Below are positions 1 through 8,119 of a stretch of 64,000 nucleotides of DNA, in pieces; position 1 is the stretch's first letter; every line of letters starts with the position of its first letter. The stretch comes from Streptomyces sp. CNH099. GTDB lineage: Bacteria > Actinomycetota > Actinomycetes > Streptomycetales > Streptomycetaceae. The stretch covers positions 102,343 to 166,342 of the forward strand of contig AZWL01000018.1 of assembly GCA_000514715.1 (NCBI GenBank), given 5' to 3'. Below the pieces are notes generated by a model. That model saw only the letters and a program-made list of their open reading frames with translations, searched no databases and was not told the DNA's origin. The translations under genes were made by a program, and so were the position numbers.

Positions 1-532
1 TCGGCGCCGGCGTCTCCGCGTCGCCGCCGGGCAGGGTGAGCGACCGCAGCGACGTCGACATCACCCCGGGCCCGCCGGGCAGCTTCACGGCCAGCAGCAT
101 GTCCTGGTGGCCCTGCAGGCCCTTGCCCAACTCGTAGTCCAGCTCCAGGGGTTCCTTCTCCCCGGCGAAGAACTTCTGCTCCTTGGCGCGGTAGATCCCC
201 TCCGCGGCCATGAGCTGGTCGTCGTGGCCGCTGGCCTGGGCGGACACGGCGAGCAGCCCCATGGAGAGCCGCTCCTCGCCCGCGACGTCCTCGGTGCCGA
301 CGCACATGGCGGTGAGGACGGTCGTCTCGCCGCCCTCGGACAGCATCGGCAGGAACCTGCGCAACTGCAGCCCGGCGGCGGCCACCTCGTCCGCTTCCGC
401 GTCCGGCATCAGCCGGCCCAGGGCCTCGTCCCAGCCCTCCAGGGTGTCGGCCTCGGGCAGGCGGACGAACTCGTCCGGCACCCGGTAGCTGAAGGCGTAC
501 GGGATCTTGGGGGCGTCGCTCGTCGCCGTCAT
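1..532 (-). CDS. Partial T7SS-cassette companion protein, C-terminus outside the window
   Basis: An open frame starts at ATG 532 and runs off the left edge, giving at least 177 codons. The start overlaps the stop of the upstream gene as ATGA, so the two are probably translationally coupled. The product begins MTATSDAPKIPYAFSYRVPD and has no signal peptide or membrane segment. It occupies the same slot as the gene at 46485-47234 in the second cassette. Both have an early VP-[DE] motif and a soluble alpha/beta look, but sequence similarity is weak by eye. The role is unknown; a chaperone or accessory of the exported large protein is only inferred from position. Confidence 0.75.
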   Translation of the reverse strand, partial: MTATSDAPKIPYAFSYRVPDEFVRLPEADTLEGWDEALGRLMPDAEADEVAAAGLQLRRFLPMLSEGGETTVLTAMCVGTEDVAGEERLSMGLLAVSAQASGHDDQLMAAEGIYRAKEQKFFAGEKEPLELDYELGKGLQGHQDMLLAVKLPGGPGVMSTSLRSLTLPGGDAETPAP

Positions 533-1953
533 GCCGCCGTTCCCATCTGCGAGGTGCTGAGCCCGCGGGTGAAGCTGTCGCCCGCGGACGCCAGCATCGT
601 CGGCGGGTCGATCGGTGTCGGGCCGAGTGCGTCCACGGGCGGGGCGACCGGTGTCGGGCCGAGTGCGTCCACGGGCGGGGCAACCGGCGGCGGGCCGGGC
701 GCGACGACGTCGGGCGCGGTCTGGAAGTGCGCGGGCAGATTCGAGATCGGCCCGATCACCGGGAGGTCGTCCACGGTCCACTTGCCGTCGGTCCACCGGC
801 TGTCGTTCATGTTGGAGCCGGTGGCGAACGCCGCACCGGCGACGGTGGCCGTCCAGTCGATGAGGTTGCCGGTGGCCACGTTCATCCACCCCTGGCCCGA
901 CTGGGCGAAGCCGCGCAGCGAGTTGGCCATGCCGCTGGGGAGGCGGGCGAGGTTGCCCCAGTTGCCGGGGCCGACCCTGCTGAGCGTGGCGGCGAACCCC
1001 TGGGTGGCGCGCAGGTTCCGCCCGGCCTGGACCAGCGCGCGGCCGGACTGCGCGAGCCGCGATCCGGCGAGCCCGATGCCGCCGGCGAACACCCCGGCGG
1101 CGTCCCAGGCGAGCGTCTGCCAGGTCATGCCCTCGGCGCCGCCGGCCAGTGCGATGGCGTGTGCCGCGAAGGCGCCCGCGCCGACCCACAGACCGATCAG
1201 GGCCAGCCCCGCAATGCCGCCGAACGGCAGGGCGAGCAGGCAGATGATGCCGATGACCATGGCGATGTCGGCCAGGATGTCGCCGATGAGCTTCCAGAAG
1301 TTCGGGTCGGTGATCGTGTCCCACGCGGCTTCGAGGAGGTTCTCGAGGTCGTTCAGCCGCCGCTCGAACCAGTTGGGCTTCGGCGGCGCGTCGTCAGCCG
1401 CGTTCTTGATCTGCCGCGCGGCCGTCTCGGCGTCGCCGTTGAACTCGGTCTGCAGCGTGCGCGCGCGGCTCCGGATCCGCTCCAGCTCGTCGGTGGCCGC
1501 GTCGTACGACGCGGTCTTGCCCTTCTTCTGTGTCTTGTGGTCTTCCTTCTCCTTGTCCGTCATCCCCTCGGTGTCGCTCGGCAGCCCGTCCAGGGCGCTC
1601 TTCGCCGCGCTGACCCGGCTCGCCGCGGCCTCGGCCTCCAGCTCCAGCTTGCGGGCGCGGCTCTGGTAACCGGCGAGGCTCGTCTCCCACGTCGACAGCG
1701 CGCTGTGGGCGGCGTTGAGGGAGGAGAGGGCCTTCTCCAGGTACGGGGGGATCTCGGAAACGGACTCGGTGAAGGCGTCGGCCGCCTTGCCGACCCAGAT
1801 GCCGTCCGTCTCCCCGATCCGGCTCAACTGGGACTGCGCCGTCCCGCTCTGCCCGCTGACCAGGCCGATGGCGGAGACGAGGCGGCGTACGGTGTCGAGG
1901 TCGCCGGGGGCGGGGTCGAAGCCGAGGTTCGGGAAGTCCTCCGCGCGGGTCAC
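529..1953 (-). CDS. Large protein with T7SS secretion-signal-like N-terminus
   Basis: A 474-residue protein starting at GTG 1953, which overlaps the previous stop as GTGA. The N-terminal 120 residues are helical and contain FPNLGFDPAPGD and GIWVGKAADAF, the pattern of actinobacterial putative T7SS-secreted proteins. A coiled-coil stretch and a KEKEDHKTQKKGK segment follow. Hydrophobic glycine-rich segments near residues 220-300 could insert in a membrane. The C-terminal 60 residues are proline-rich and carry a duplicated 12-residue repeat. No known toxin domain is recognisable. The product is probably exported with the small protein at 1950-2249; the core secretion genes (EccC and others) are not in the window. 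Confidence 0.8.
   Translation of the reverse strand: MTRAEDFPNLGFDPAPGDLDTVRRLVSAIGLVSGQSGTAQSQLSRIGETDGIWVGKAADAFTESVSEIPPYLEKALSSLNAAHSALSTWETSLAGYQSRARKLELEAEAAASRVSAAKSALDGLPSDTEGMTDKEKEDHKTQKKGKTASYDAATDELERIRSRARTLQTEFNGDAETAARQIKNAADDAPPKPNWFERRLNDLENLLEAAWDTITDPNFWKLIGDILADIAMVIGIICLLALPFGGIAGLALIGLWVGAGAFAAHAIALAGGAEGMTWQTLAWDAAGVFAGGIGLAGSRLAQSGRALVQAGRNLRATQGFAATLSRVGPGNWGNLARLPSGMANSLRGFAQSGQGWMNVATGNLIDWTATVAGAAFATGSNMNDSRWTDGKWTVDDLPVIGPISNLPAHFQTAPDVVAPGPPPVAPPVDALGPTPVAPPVDALGPTPIDPPTMLASAGDSFTRGLSTSQMGTAA
615..686. repeat. 36-bp tandem duplication inside the T7SS-type gene
   Basis: Two copies of a 36-bp unit (615-650 and 651-686) differ at one base. In frame they encode two copies of a 12-residue proline-rich unit (DALGPTPVAPPV), so the duplication lengthens the protein without breaking it. 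The near identity suggests a recent slippage or unequal-exchange event. Confidence 0.9.
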
Positions 1954-2249
1954 TTCTTCTCCCCCGCCTTCTGCAGGTCGTCGTGGAGCTTCTTGTCCAG
2001 CTTCTCCAGCTCGTCGGCCGCGGTGACGACGAACTTCGAGACGCCCTTGGTCAGCTTGGAGAGCTGGCCGAAGCCGTAGTCCCACGAGTCCGCGAAGTCG
2101 TCGCACGCCGACCGCAGCTCGTCGTGGCCGACGAGGCTCGCGTCGGCACCGGCGATCTTCTTCGACGACTCCTTCATGCGGTCACCGCTGGATTCGAGGG
2201 TTCTGGCCATCGCCATGACGTCGTCGTGGAAGAACCTCAGAAAAGACAT
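1950..2249 (-). CDS. Small helical WXG100-like protein
   Basis: A 99-residue protein starting at ATG 2249 behind a GGGGGG ribosome site. It reads as two amphipathic helices with SWDYGFGQL near the middle, where W-x-Y-G replaces the usual W-x-G, and a charged tail ending DELEKLDKKLHDDLQKAGEKK-like. Length, helical content and position just upstream of a T7SS-signal protein suggest an ESX-type partner. The protein at 48526-48822 has the same size, the same W-x-Y-G motif (EWKYG) and a similar tail. Nearby coding on the same strand forms one operon with GTGA and ATGA couplings. Confidence 0.8.
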   Translation of the reverse strand: MSFLRFFHDDVMAMARTLESSGDRMKESSKKIAGADASLVGHDELRSACDDFADSWDYGFGQLSKLTKGVSKFVVTAADELEKLDKKLHDDLQKAGEKK

Positions 2250-2348
2250 GCATCCCCCCGGGTGCTGTAGCTCCTGCCCTACGGCACGCGCCGCCGCTGC
2301 ATGATAGGAAGCGAATACGGTGTGCACGGTTCCACACGGAGGACGGCG

Positions 2349-2969
2349 ATGTCACTACGGCCCCAGCTCCGATCCCAGCTTCGGGCGCTGCTGCAGGCGG
2401 GAGAGCAGGGCGCCGCAACGTACACGACGATCAACCCCTGGAACGCACGCCGGACGTTCGCCCTCTTCGCCTACCTCGCCGAACAGTACGGATACCGCTA
2501 CGCCGGCCTCTCCCCGGACCACAGCCCGAGCCGCGGCCACCCCGTCTTCGCCTTCCGCCGCCTCCCGGACGCCGCGGAACGCGCGACCCGCACGCGCGCC
2601 CGCTACCCGGACGGCCCCCTGGGCGGCCCCCTCCCGGGCCTGACCCCCGGCCGCAAACCGGCACCGCTGCCGGAGGCCCGGCAGGAGGTGGAACTGCTCC
2701 ACGCCCGCATCAAGGTCGACCTCTACGGCACGTCCAGCAACCACCGCCTCCGCATGCTGGCGGTCGCCGTCCCCCTGGGCGTCCTGATCGCCCTCGCGGT
2801 CAACGGCTCCCTGGAGCCGGTGCCGCTGGCGGTGGCGGGCGGGATCGCGGCGGTGTGGTGGCTGTACCTCTGGCTGGCGGCGGCGATCATGCGGCGGGGC
2901 AGGCGCAGATACGGCCGGATGCTGGAGCAGGCGGGGGTGGAGTGGCCACCGGGGGGCACTCCAGGCTGA
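2349..2969 (+). CDS. Small membrane protein, function unknown
   Basis: A 206-residue protein starting at ATG 2349, 5 bases after GGAGG. The N-terminal 130 residues are soluble (contains YTTINPWNARRTFALFAYLA). Two membrane helices lie near residues 138-155 and 160-182, followed by a basic cytoplasmic tail. It diverges from the T7SS-type cassette across about 100 bases. I do not recognise the family. Divergent placement suggests shared regulation but no partner is obvious. Confidence 0.75.
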   Translation: MSLRPQLRSQLRALLQAGEQGAATYTTINPWNARRTFALFAYLAEQYGYRYAGLSPDHSPSRGHPVFAFRRLPDAAERATRTRARYPDGPLGGPLPGLTPGRKPAPLPEARQEVELLHARIKVDLYGTSSNHRLRMLAVAVPLGVLIALAVNGSLEPVPLAVAGGIAAVWWLYLWLAAAIMRRGRRRYGRMLEQAGVEWPPGGTPG

Positions 2970-2992
2970 CCGCCTTCCACCCTCCGCCGCGC

Positions 2993-3567
2993 TCAGCCGC
3001 GTACCGGAGGAGCCTGGGCCGGCCCGACGACGAGACCGTCGGGGACGGCGGCGGACTCGGTGACCGCGTGCGGGCCGGCGAGCGGCAGCCAGCGTTCGCG
3101 GCCCGCGCTGTCGACCAGCACGATGTCGTCCCTCTGCACCCGGATCGCGGCGGTGGTGAGGAAACGCCGCGTCGCTCCAGCCACCGGCTCCACGGGCGGA
3201 GTGCGGCGTGATTCAGGGTCCAGACGAACGCGGCGGCGGCCATCAGCACGGCGAGCCAGGACGGCGAGGCGTCGGTGAGGATCACCGCGACCATCGCGAG
3301 TGCCCACAGCGGGAGCGCGACCCTGCGCCGCGTGGTCCGCTCCAGCAGAGGGTCTTCCGGGTCGGTGACGGTACGGAGCGGAAGGCCGCAGGACTTCAGC
3401 GACGCGCCGAGCCCGGTGCGGGCGAGCAGAGCGGCACTGCACCCGGCCCCAGGACCCGGCGACCGGCGGTCCGCCGTGCCCCCACGGCGTACGGACGCAG
3501 CACCGGGGCGGTAGTGACCATGTGCGTGTTCCTCACGAGCACGGGCCCGGGGGATCGGAGCATTCAC
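2993..3567 (-). pseudogene. Frameshifted membrane-protein gene
   Basis: Two minus-strand frames with coding-like third positions meet near 3173-3178. The upstream frame carries SLKSCGLPLRTVTDPEDPLL, two hydrophobic segments (WALAMVAVILTD and LAVLMAAAAFVW) and RWLERRG. The downstream frame continues as RRFLTTAAIRVQRDDIVLVD and ends at the stop at 2993. Together they read as one protein of about 150 residues with two membrane helices and a soluble C-terminus, interrupted by one frameshift. The start is uncertain (ATG 3567 is the longest option). A sequencing error would give the same picture. Confidence 0.45.
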
Positions 3568-3601
3568 GTATGCGTGCGAGATCGGCCTTGATACCGCTCA
3601 T
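3533..3601 (-). other. 22-codon open frame behind a strong ribosome site
   Basis: The sequence GGAGGAGG lies 6 bases before ATG 3601, followed by a short frame MSGIKADLARIRE... that stops at 3533. The ribosome site is one of the best in the region, yet no long frame follows. It could be the original start of the frameshifted gene at 2993-3567, or a leader peptide. The evidence is limited to the ribosome site and position. Confidence 0.3.
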
Positions 3602-3999
3602 GGACTGCCTCCTCCAAGAGAGGCCGTGCTCCGACTCCCGTGGAATTCCACCTCCTTGACGAGTTGGCGAGTGCACATATCCGGATTCGCCAATACCCGG
3701 TCCACAGGTCTGTCACAGAGCACTCCGCGGGCGCCCCCGGCGGACCCGCTCGCGGGGCTGCGGCGACGGCTCGGACGGGGGTGTACGACCCCGGCACGCT
3801 GGTCGTTTGCCGTTCTGCGGGGTTGCCGTCTCAGCTGGCGGAACTGTCGACGGGCTGTGACGCTCTCGTTGCCCGGCGCGGCTTGAGGGGGGTTTAGGGT
3901 ACTGCTACGGTTCGATGGCTTGACAACCTGTTGCGGCAGTTCTCGGCCGATCAGGTGGGGGAATTTCGGCCAGGAAACGGCGAGTTACGGGGTGATTCC
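3602..3999. other. Intergenic region upstream of the pilus operon
   Basis: About 400 bases with no convincing gene. A TTGACA element at 3920-3925 sits 75 bases before the first pilus gene and is a candidate -35 box; no matching -10 is clear. The divergent gene remnants to the left would also need a promoter here. Confidence 0.4.
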
Positions 4000-4713
4000 G
4001 TGAAGACCAGGGAACGCACGGCAGCCGCGGGCGGCAGGTCGGCCGCTCCCGTTCCGCAGCCCGGCGACCGGCTGCCGTTTGCTCCTCGCGAACGCAAACC
4101 CGCGTTGGCGGCGCTGGCCGTGCTCCTCATCCTCGCGGGCGCGTTGGGTACCGCCGTGCTCGTGCTGCGGGCCGGCAACCAGGTGGCCGCCGTGCAGATC
4201 GCCGAGCGTGTCCCCGCCGGCCAGGGCATCACGGACGAGGACATCGAACAGGTGATGATGCCGGAGGACAGCGACATTCCGTACATCCGCTGGAACCAGC
4301 GGGGCGGGCTGGACGACTTCTACGCCACCACCGACCTCGTCCCCGGCAGCGTCCTGGTCTCCGAGATGATCCAGGAGGGCAAAGGGCTCGAAGAGGGCCA
4401 GACCGTGGTCGGCGTGACCATGGAGCCCGGGGCGATGCCCGGCGGCCTCGGCGACGGCGCCCGCGTCGACGTCTACTTCGTCGGCGACACGGCCAGTACG
4501 TCGGACGACACCGGCGCCTCCGGCACCCTCGCGACCGGCGACGTGCTCGCCGAGGGCGTCAAGGTGCAGAGCATCACCCGGGGCGACGACGGCACGGTCA
4601 CCAGTGGAACCGTCACCGTCAATCTCCTCGTCGACAAGACACAGGCAGGTCCTCTCGTGGCGGCGGCGTCCGAGAAGGAAGTCGGCCTGACTCTCGTATC
4701 CAGCACGAGCTGA
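4000..4713 (+). CDS. CpaB/RcpC-like SAF-domain pilus assembly protein
   Basis: A 237-residue protein. I chose GTG 4000 because the frame upstream (from TTG 3931) is not protein-like. One membrane helix follows a 45-residue cytoplasmic tail (ALAALAVLLILAGALGTAVL). A SAF-like domain comes next (VQIAERVPAGQGITDEDIEQ), with LVPGSVLVSEMI and MEPGAMPGGLGDGARVDVYF typical of CpaB/RcpC. It is the first gene of the Tad operon and probably anchors or stabilises the pilus base at the outer face of the membrane, as proposed for Flp pili. The ribosome site is weak. Confidence 0.85.
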   Translation: MKTRERTAAAGGRSAAPVPQPGDRLPFAPRERKPALAALAVLLILAGALGTAVLVLRAGNQVAAVQIAERVPAGQGITDEDIEQVMMPEDSDIPYIRWNQRGGLDDFYATTDLVPGSVLVSEMIQEGKGLEEGQTVVGVTMEPGAMPGGLGDGARVDVYFVGDTASTSDDTGASGTLATGDVLAEGVKVQSITRGDDGTVTSGTVTVNLLVDKTQAGPLVAAASEKEVGLTLVSSTS

Positions 4714-4761
4714 CGTCGGCACAGGTCTTCACGGGGCTTCACGGGAGCGAGGGAACTCACC

Positions 4762-5880
4762 ATGGCGCTGATCGCAGTCGCGGCCGACAAGGGCGCGCCC
4801 GGCGTGACGACGACCGCCGTCGCGCTGGCCGCCGTGTGGCCCCGGCGTGCGCTGCTCGCCGAGGCGGACCCGGCGGGCGGCGACCTCGTCTACCGATCGG
4901 TCGGGCAGAACGGCAACCCGCTCGACCCGAACACCGGCATGCTGTCGCTGGGCGCCACCGCCCGCCGCGGGATCGCCGCGGAGCAGCTCTGGGACCACGC
5001 GCAGCCGATGTCCGGCGGGCTCGACGTCATCGTCGGCCTCGGCAACTCCGACCAGTCCGCCGGGCTCACCCGGCTCTGGCCCACGCTGGGGCGGGCGTTC
5101 GCCGCGCTCGCCGAGTCGCCGCACGGCGGCGCGGACGTGATCGCGGACTGCGGCCGCGTCGGCGCGGAGTCCGGGACCCTCGAACTGTTCACGCACGCGG
5201 CGCTGGTGCTGCTGGTGGCCCGCGCGCTGCCGGAGCAGATCGCGCGGGTACGGGACCGGGCGTCGTCGCTGTCCGCGCGGCTGCACGGCACGCAGCGCGG
5301 CGCGGCGGCGCTGGGCACGCCGCTCATCGGCGTGCTGCTGATCGCCGAGCCGTCCGGCGCCGCGAAGGTCGCCGGGCAGGTCAACGACATGCTCACGGCG
5401 TCGCAGTCGGGCGCCCGGGTGCTCGGCGTGGTCGCGGACGACGTCGCGGGCGCCGAGCAGCTGGCGGGGCGCCGGCGCGGGCGGGCGGAGAGGTCGATGC
5501 TCGTACGCTCCATCCGCAAGGTCGCCAGCGACATGCACCAGCACTTCGGCAGCTCGCTGCTCGCCGAGCCGGCGGCCGGGGGCGTCCCGCAGGCGCCGTA
5601 CGGCGGCGGTGTGCCGCCGCAGGCACCGTACGGCGGCGGCCCGGCGGGGACGGGCCCGGGCCCCGGCCCGCAGCAGCCCGGCGGCCGGCCGCAGCCGTCC
5701 GGCCAGCCGCAGCAGCCCGGTCAGCCCCAGCCGCACGGCCAGCAGCCTCCGGCCCCCGGCCAGCCCGGCCAGCCCGCCGCGCCCGGCCAGCACCCCTCCT
5801 ACGGCGGCCCCGGCGCCGCGCCCGGCCCCGGCCCCGGCACGCCCCCCGGCGCCGGCCCCCGCCATGGAGCCGCCCGATGA
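4762..5880 (+). CDS. CpaE/TadZ-like MinD-family ATPase with altered P-loop
   Basis: A 372-residue protein. Residues 1-260 look like a MinD/ParA fold. The P-loop position reads KGAPGVTTTAVAL instead of the deviant Walker A KGGxGKTT, so the lysine of GKT is lost while the signature lysine (K10) stays. Such degenerate loops are known in TadZ/CpaE proteins, which localise the pilus machine. Residues 270-372 are a Pro-Gln-Gly-rich tail. It lies 48 bases after the SAF gene and overlaps tadA as ATGA. Confidence 0.8.
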   Translation: MALIAVAADKGAPGVTTTAVALAAVWPRRALLAEADPAGGDLVYRSVGQNGNPLDPNTGMLSLGATARRGIAAEQLWDHAQPMSGGLDVIVGLGNSDQSAGLTRLWPTLGRAFAALAESPHGGADVIADCGRVGAESGTLELFTHAALVLLVARALPEQIARVRDRASSLSARLHGTQRGAAALGTPLIGVLLIAEPSGAAKVAGQVNDMLTASQSGARVLGVVADDVAGAEQLAGRRRGRAERSMLVRSIRKVASDMHQHFGSSLLAEPAAGGVPQAPYGGGVPPQAPYGGGPAGTGPGPGPQQPGGRPQPSGQPQQPGQPQPHGQQPPAPGQPGQPAAPGQHPSYGGPGAAPGPGPGTPPGAGPRHGAAR

Positions 5881-7193
5881 CCAGCGGACCCGCAGTCGAC
5901 CACGGCCTCGTCAAACGCTTCCGCCAGGAAGCCGGCGACCGCATAGCCCGGCAGCGCCACGAGGACCAGCTCGCCGGCGTCACCCCCATGACCGCCGAGG
6001 ACGAGCGGCACTTCGCCCGCGCCGTCATCGCGCAGATCCTGGAGGACTACGCCCGCTCCGAGATCAACTACGGCCGCACCCCCCTCGACGCCGAGACCGA
6101 GGAGGCGTACGCCGCGGCCGTGCACGCCGCCCTCTTCGGCGTCGGCCGGCTGCAGCCGCTGCTGGACGACCCCGAGGTCGAGAACATCGACATCAACGGC
6201 TTCGACCAGGTCTTCGTCGGCTACGCCGACGGCCGCGAGGCCAAGGTCGACCCGGTGGCCGAGAGCGACGAGGAACTCGTCGAGCTGATCCAGATACTCG
6301 GCGCCTACTCCGGCCTGTCCTCCCGCCCCTTCGACTCCGCCAACCCGCAGCTCGACCTGCGGCTGCCGGACGGCTCCCGGCTCTCCGCGGTCATGGACGT
6401 CACCCGCCGCCCGGCGCTGTCCATCCGCCGCGCCCGCCTCGGCAAGGTGTTCCTGCCCGACCTCGTCGGCAACGCCACGATCTCCCCGGAGCTGGGCTCG
6501 TTCCTGACCTGTGCGGTACGGGCCCGTAAGAACATCATGATCGCCGGCGCCACCAACGCCGGGAAGACGACGCTGCTGCGCGCGCTGGCCAACGAGATCC
6601 CGGCAGGCGAGCGTCTGATCACCGTGGAGCGGGCGCTGGAGCTGGGCCTGGACCAGTTTCCCGAACTGCACCCCAACGTGGTCGCGTTCGAGGAGCGGCT
6701 GCCCAACTCCGAGGGCCACGGCGCCATCACGATGGCCGAGCTGGTGCGCAGGTCGCTGCGTATGAACCCGTCCCGGGTCATCGTCGGCGAGGTCCTCGGC
6801 GACGAGATCGTCACCATGCTCAACGCGATGTCGCAGGGCAACGACGGCTCCCTGTCCACGATCCACGCCAACAGCTCCTCCGAGGTGTTCAACCGCATCT
6901 CGACGTACGCCCTGCAGGCCAGCGAGCGGCTGCCGGTGGAGGCCAGCCAGATGCTGGTCGCCGGCGCCATCGACTTCGTCGTCTTCATCGAGCGGCGGAA
7001 CCTCTACCACCAGGGCGGCGGCCTGCAGCGCATGGTCACCTCCGTGCGCGAGGTCAACGGCGTGGACGGCCGGGTGATGTCGTCCGAAGTCTTCAAGGAG
7101 GGCCCGGACGGACTGCTGCACCCGCACGCGCCGATCAACTGCATCGAGGAACTCGTTCCGTTCGGTTACCAGCCCAGCGGGGAATGGAGGTAG
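5877..7193 (+). CDS. tadA: TadA/CpaF secretion ATPase
   Basis: A 438-residue protein of the type II/IV secretion ATPase family, the motor that drives Flp pilus assembly. Walker A is GATNAGKTTLLRAL near residue 225. The Walker B region RVIVGEVLGDE is near 300, followed by the GNDGSLSTIHANS His-box typical of the family. The N-terminal part carries DPEVENIDINGFDQVFV. The start at ATG 5877 overlaps the CpaE-like stop. It is complete and has all catalytic motifs. Confidence 0.95.
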   Translation: MTSGPAVDHGLVKRFRQEAGDRIARQRHEDQLAGVTPMTAEDERHFARAVIAQILEDYARSEINYGRTPLDAETEEAYAAAVHAALFGVGRLQPLLDDPEVENIDINGFDQVFVGYADGREAKVDPVAESDEELVELIQILGAYSGLSSRPFDSANPQLDLRLPDGSRLSAVMDVTRRPALSIRRARLGKVFLPDLVGNATISPELGSFLTCAVRARKNIMIAGATNAGKTTLLRALANEIPAGERLITVERALELGLDQFPELHPNVVAFEERLPNSEGHGAITMAELVRRSLRMNPSRVIVGEVLGDEIVTMLNAMSQGNDGSLSTIHANSSSEVFNRISTYALQASERLPVEASQMLVAGAIDFVVFIERRNLYHQGGGLQRMVTSVREVNGVDGRVMSSEVFKEGPDGLLHPHAPINCIEELVPFGYQPSGEWR

Positions 7194-7198
7194 CGCGC

Positions 7199-8119
7199 AT
7201 GGAAGGCGAGGTCTTCTCCGCCGCGATGGGCTACGGGCTGCTCGCCGGCGCGGTGATCGGCGGCGGGGTCGCGCTGCTCATCGTCGCGATCCGCGGGCTG
7301 CCGGCGAAGCCGCAGCACGAGAAGGACCAGCAGGGCGAACGGGCCGCGGAGCTGGTGCGGTTCGCCAGCCAGCGGGCGACGCTCGCGGGGGTCGCCGGGC
7401 TGCTGGTGCTGCTGCTCACCCGCTGGCCGGTCGCCGGCCTGGCGACCGGCGTGCTGGTCGCGTTCTGGGACAAGCTGTTCGGCGGCGCGGCGGCGGAGCG
7501 GATGGCGATGAAGCGGGTCGAGGCGCTGGCCCAGTGGACGGAGTCGCTGCGCGACACGATCGCCGGCGCGGTCGGTCTGGAGCAGGCCATCCCGGCCTCC
7601 GCCCGCGCCGCGGCCCCCGCGCTGCGGCCGCACCTGGACGCGATGGTGGACCGGCTGCGGTCCCGTACGCCGCTGCCGGACGCCCTGCAGCACCTCGCCG
7701 ACGACCTGGACGACGCCTCCGCCGACCTGATCATCGCGGCCCTCATCCTCAACGCCCGGCTGCGCGGCCCCGGTCTGCGCGAGGTGCTGGGTGCGCTGGC
7801 GAAGTCGGCGCGCGAAGAGGTCGACATGCGCCAGCGCGTGATGGCGCAGCGCGCCTCGACGCGGCGCAGCGTGCAGATCGTCGTCAGCGTCTCGGTGGCG
7901 TTCGTGCTCGGCCTGTCCGTCTTCAACCGCGGCTTCGTCGAGCCCTACGGCTCGCCGACCGGCCAGGTGGTGCTGGCCTGCGTCTGCGGGCTGTTCGCGG
8001 CCGGCTTCTGGTGGCTGCGCAAGCTGTCCACGATCGAGACGCCCGAGCGCTTCCTGGCCGGCGCGAAGCAGCAGCCGCAGCAGGTCGCGTTCGTCCGGCC
8101 GCGTGAGGAGGTCTCCTGA
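7199..8119 (+). CDS. tadB: TadB-like pilus assembly membrane protein
   Basis: A 306-residue T2SSF-type membrane protein. Start ATG 7199 is preferred over ATG 7184 because GGAGG lies 8 bases upstream of it. Membrane helices flank a cytoplasmic GspF-like domain (ESLRDTIAGAVGLEQAIPAS and RMAMKRVEALAQW). C-terminal helices lie near residues 225-245 and 250-270. It forms the inner-membrane platform with TadC. It is coupled to tadC by TGATG. Confidence 0.9.
   Translation: MEGEVFSAAMGYGLLAGAVIGGGVALLIVAIRGLPAKPQHEKDQQGERAAELVRFASQRATLAGVAGLLVLLLTRWPVAGLATGVLVAFWDKLFGGAAAERMAMKRVEALAQWTESLRDTIAGAVGLEQAIPASARAAAPALRPHLDAMVDRLRSRTPLPDALQHLADDLDDASADLIIAALILNARLRGPGLREVLGALAKSAREEVDMRQRVMAQRASTRRSVQIVVSVSVAFVLGLSVFNRGFVEPYGSPTGQVVLACVCGLFAAGFWWLRKLSTIETPERFLAGAKQQPQQVAFVRPREEVS

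Noticed and set aside
3640..3897. Short frames between the broken gene and the pilus operon
   Set aside because: No ribosome site, poor codon bias and no recognisable motif.
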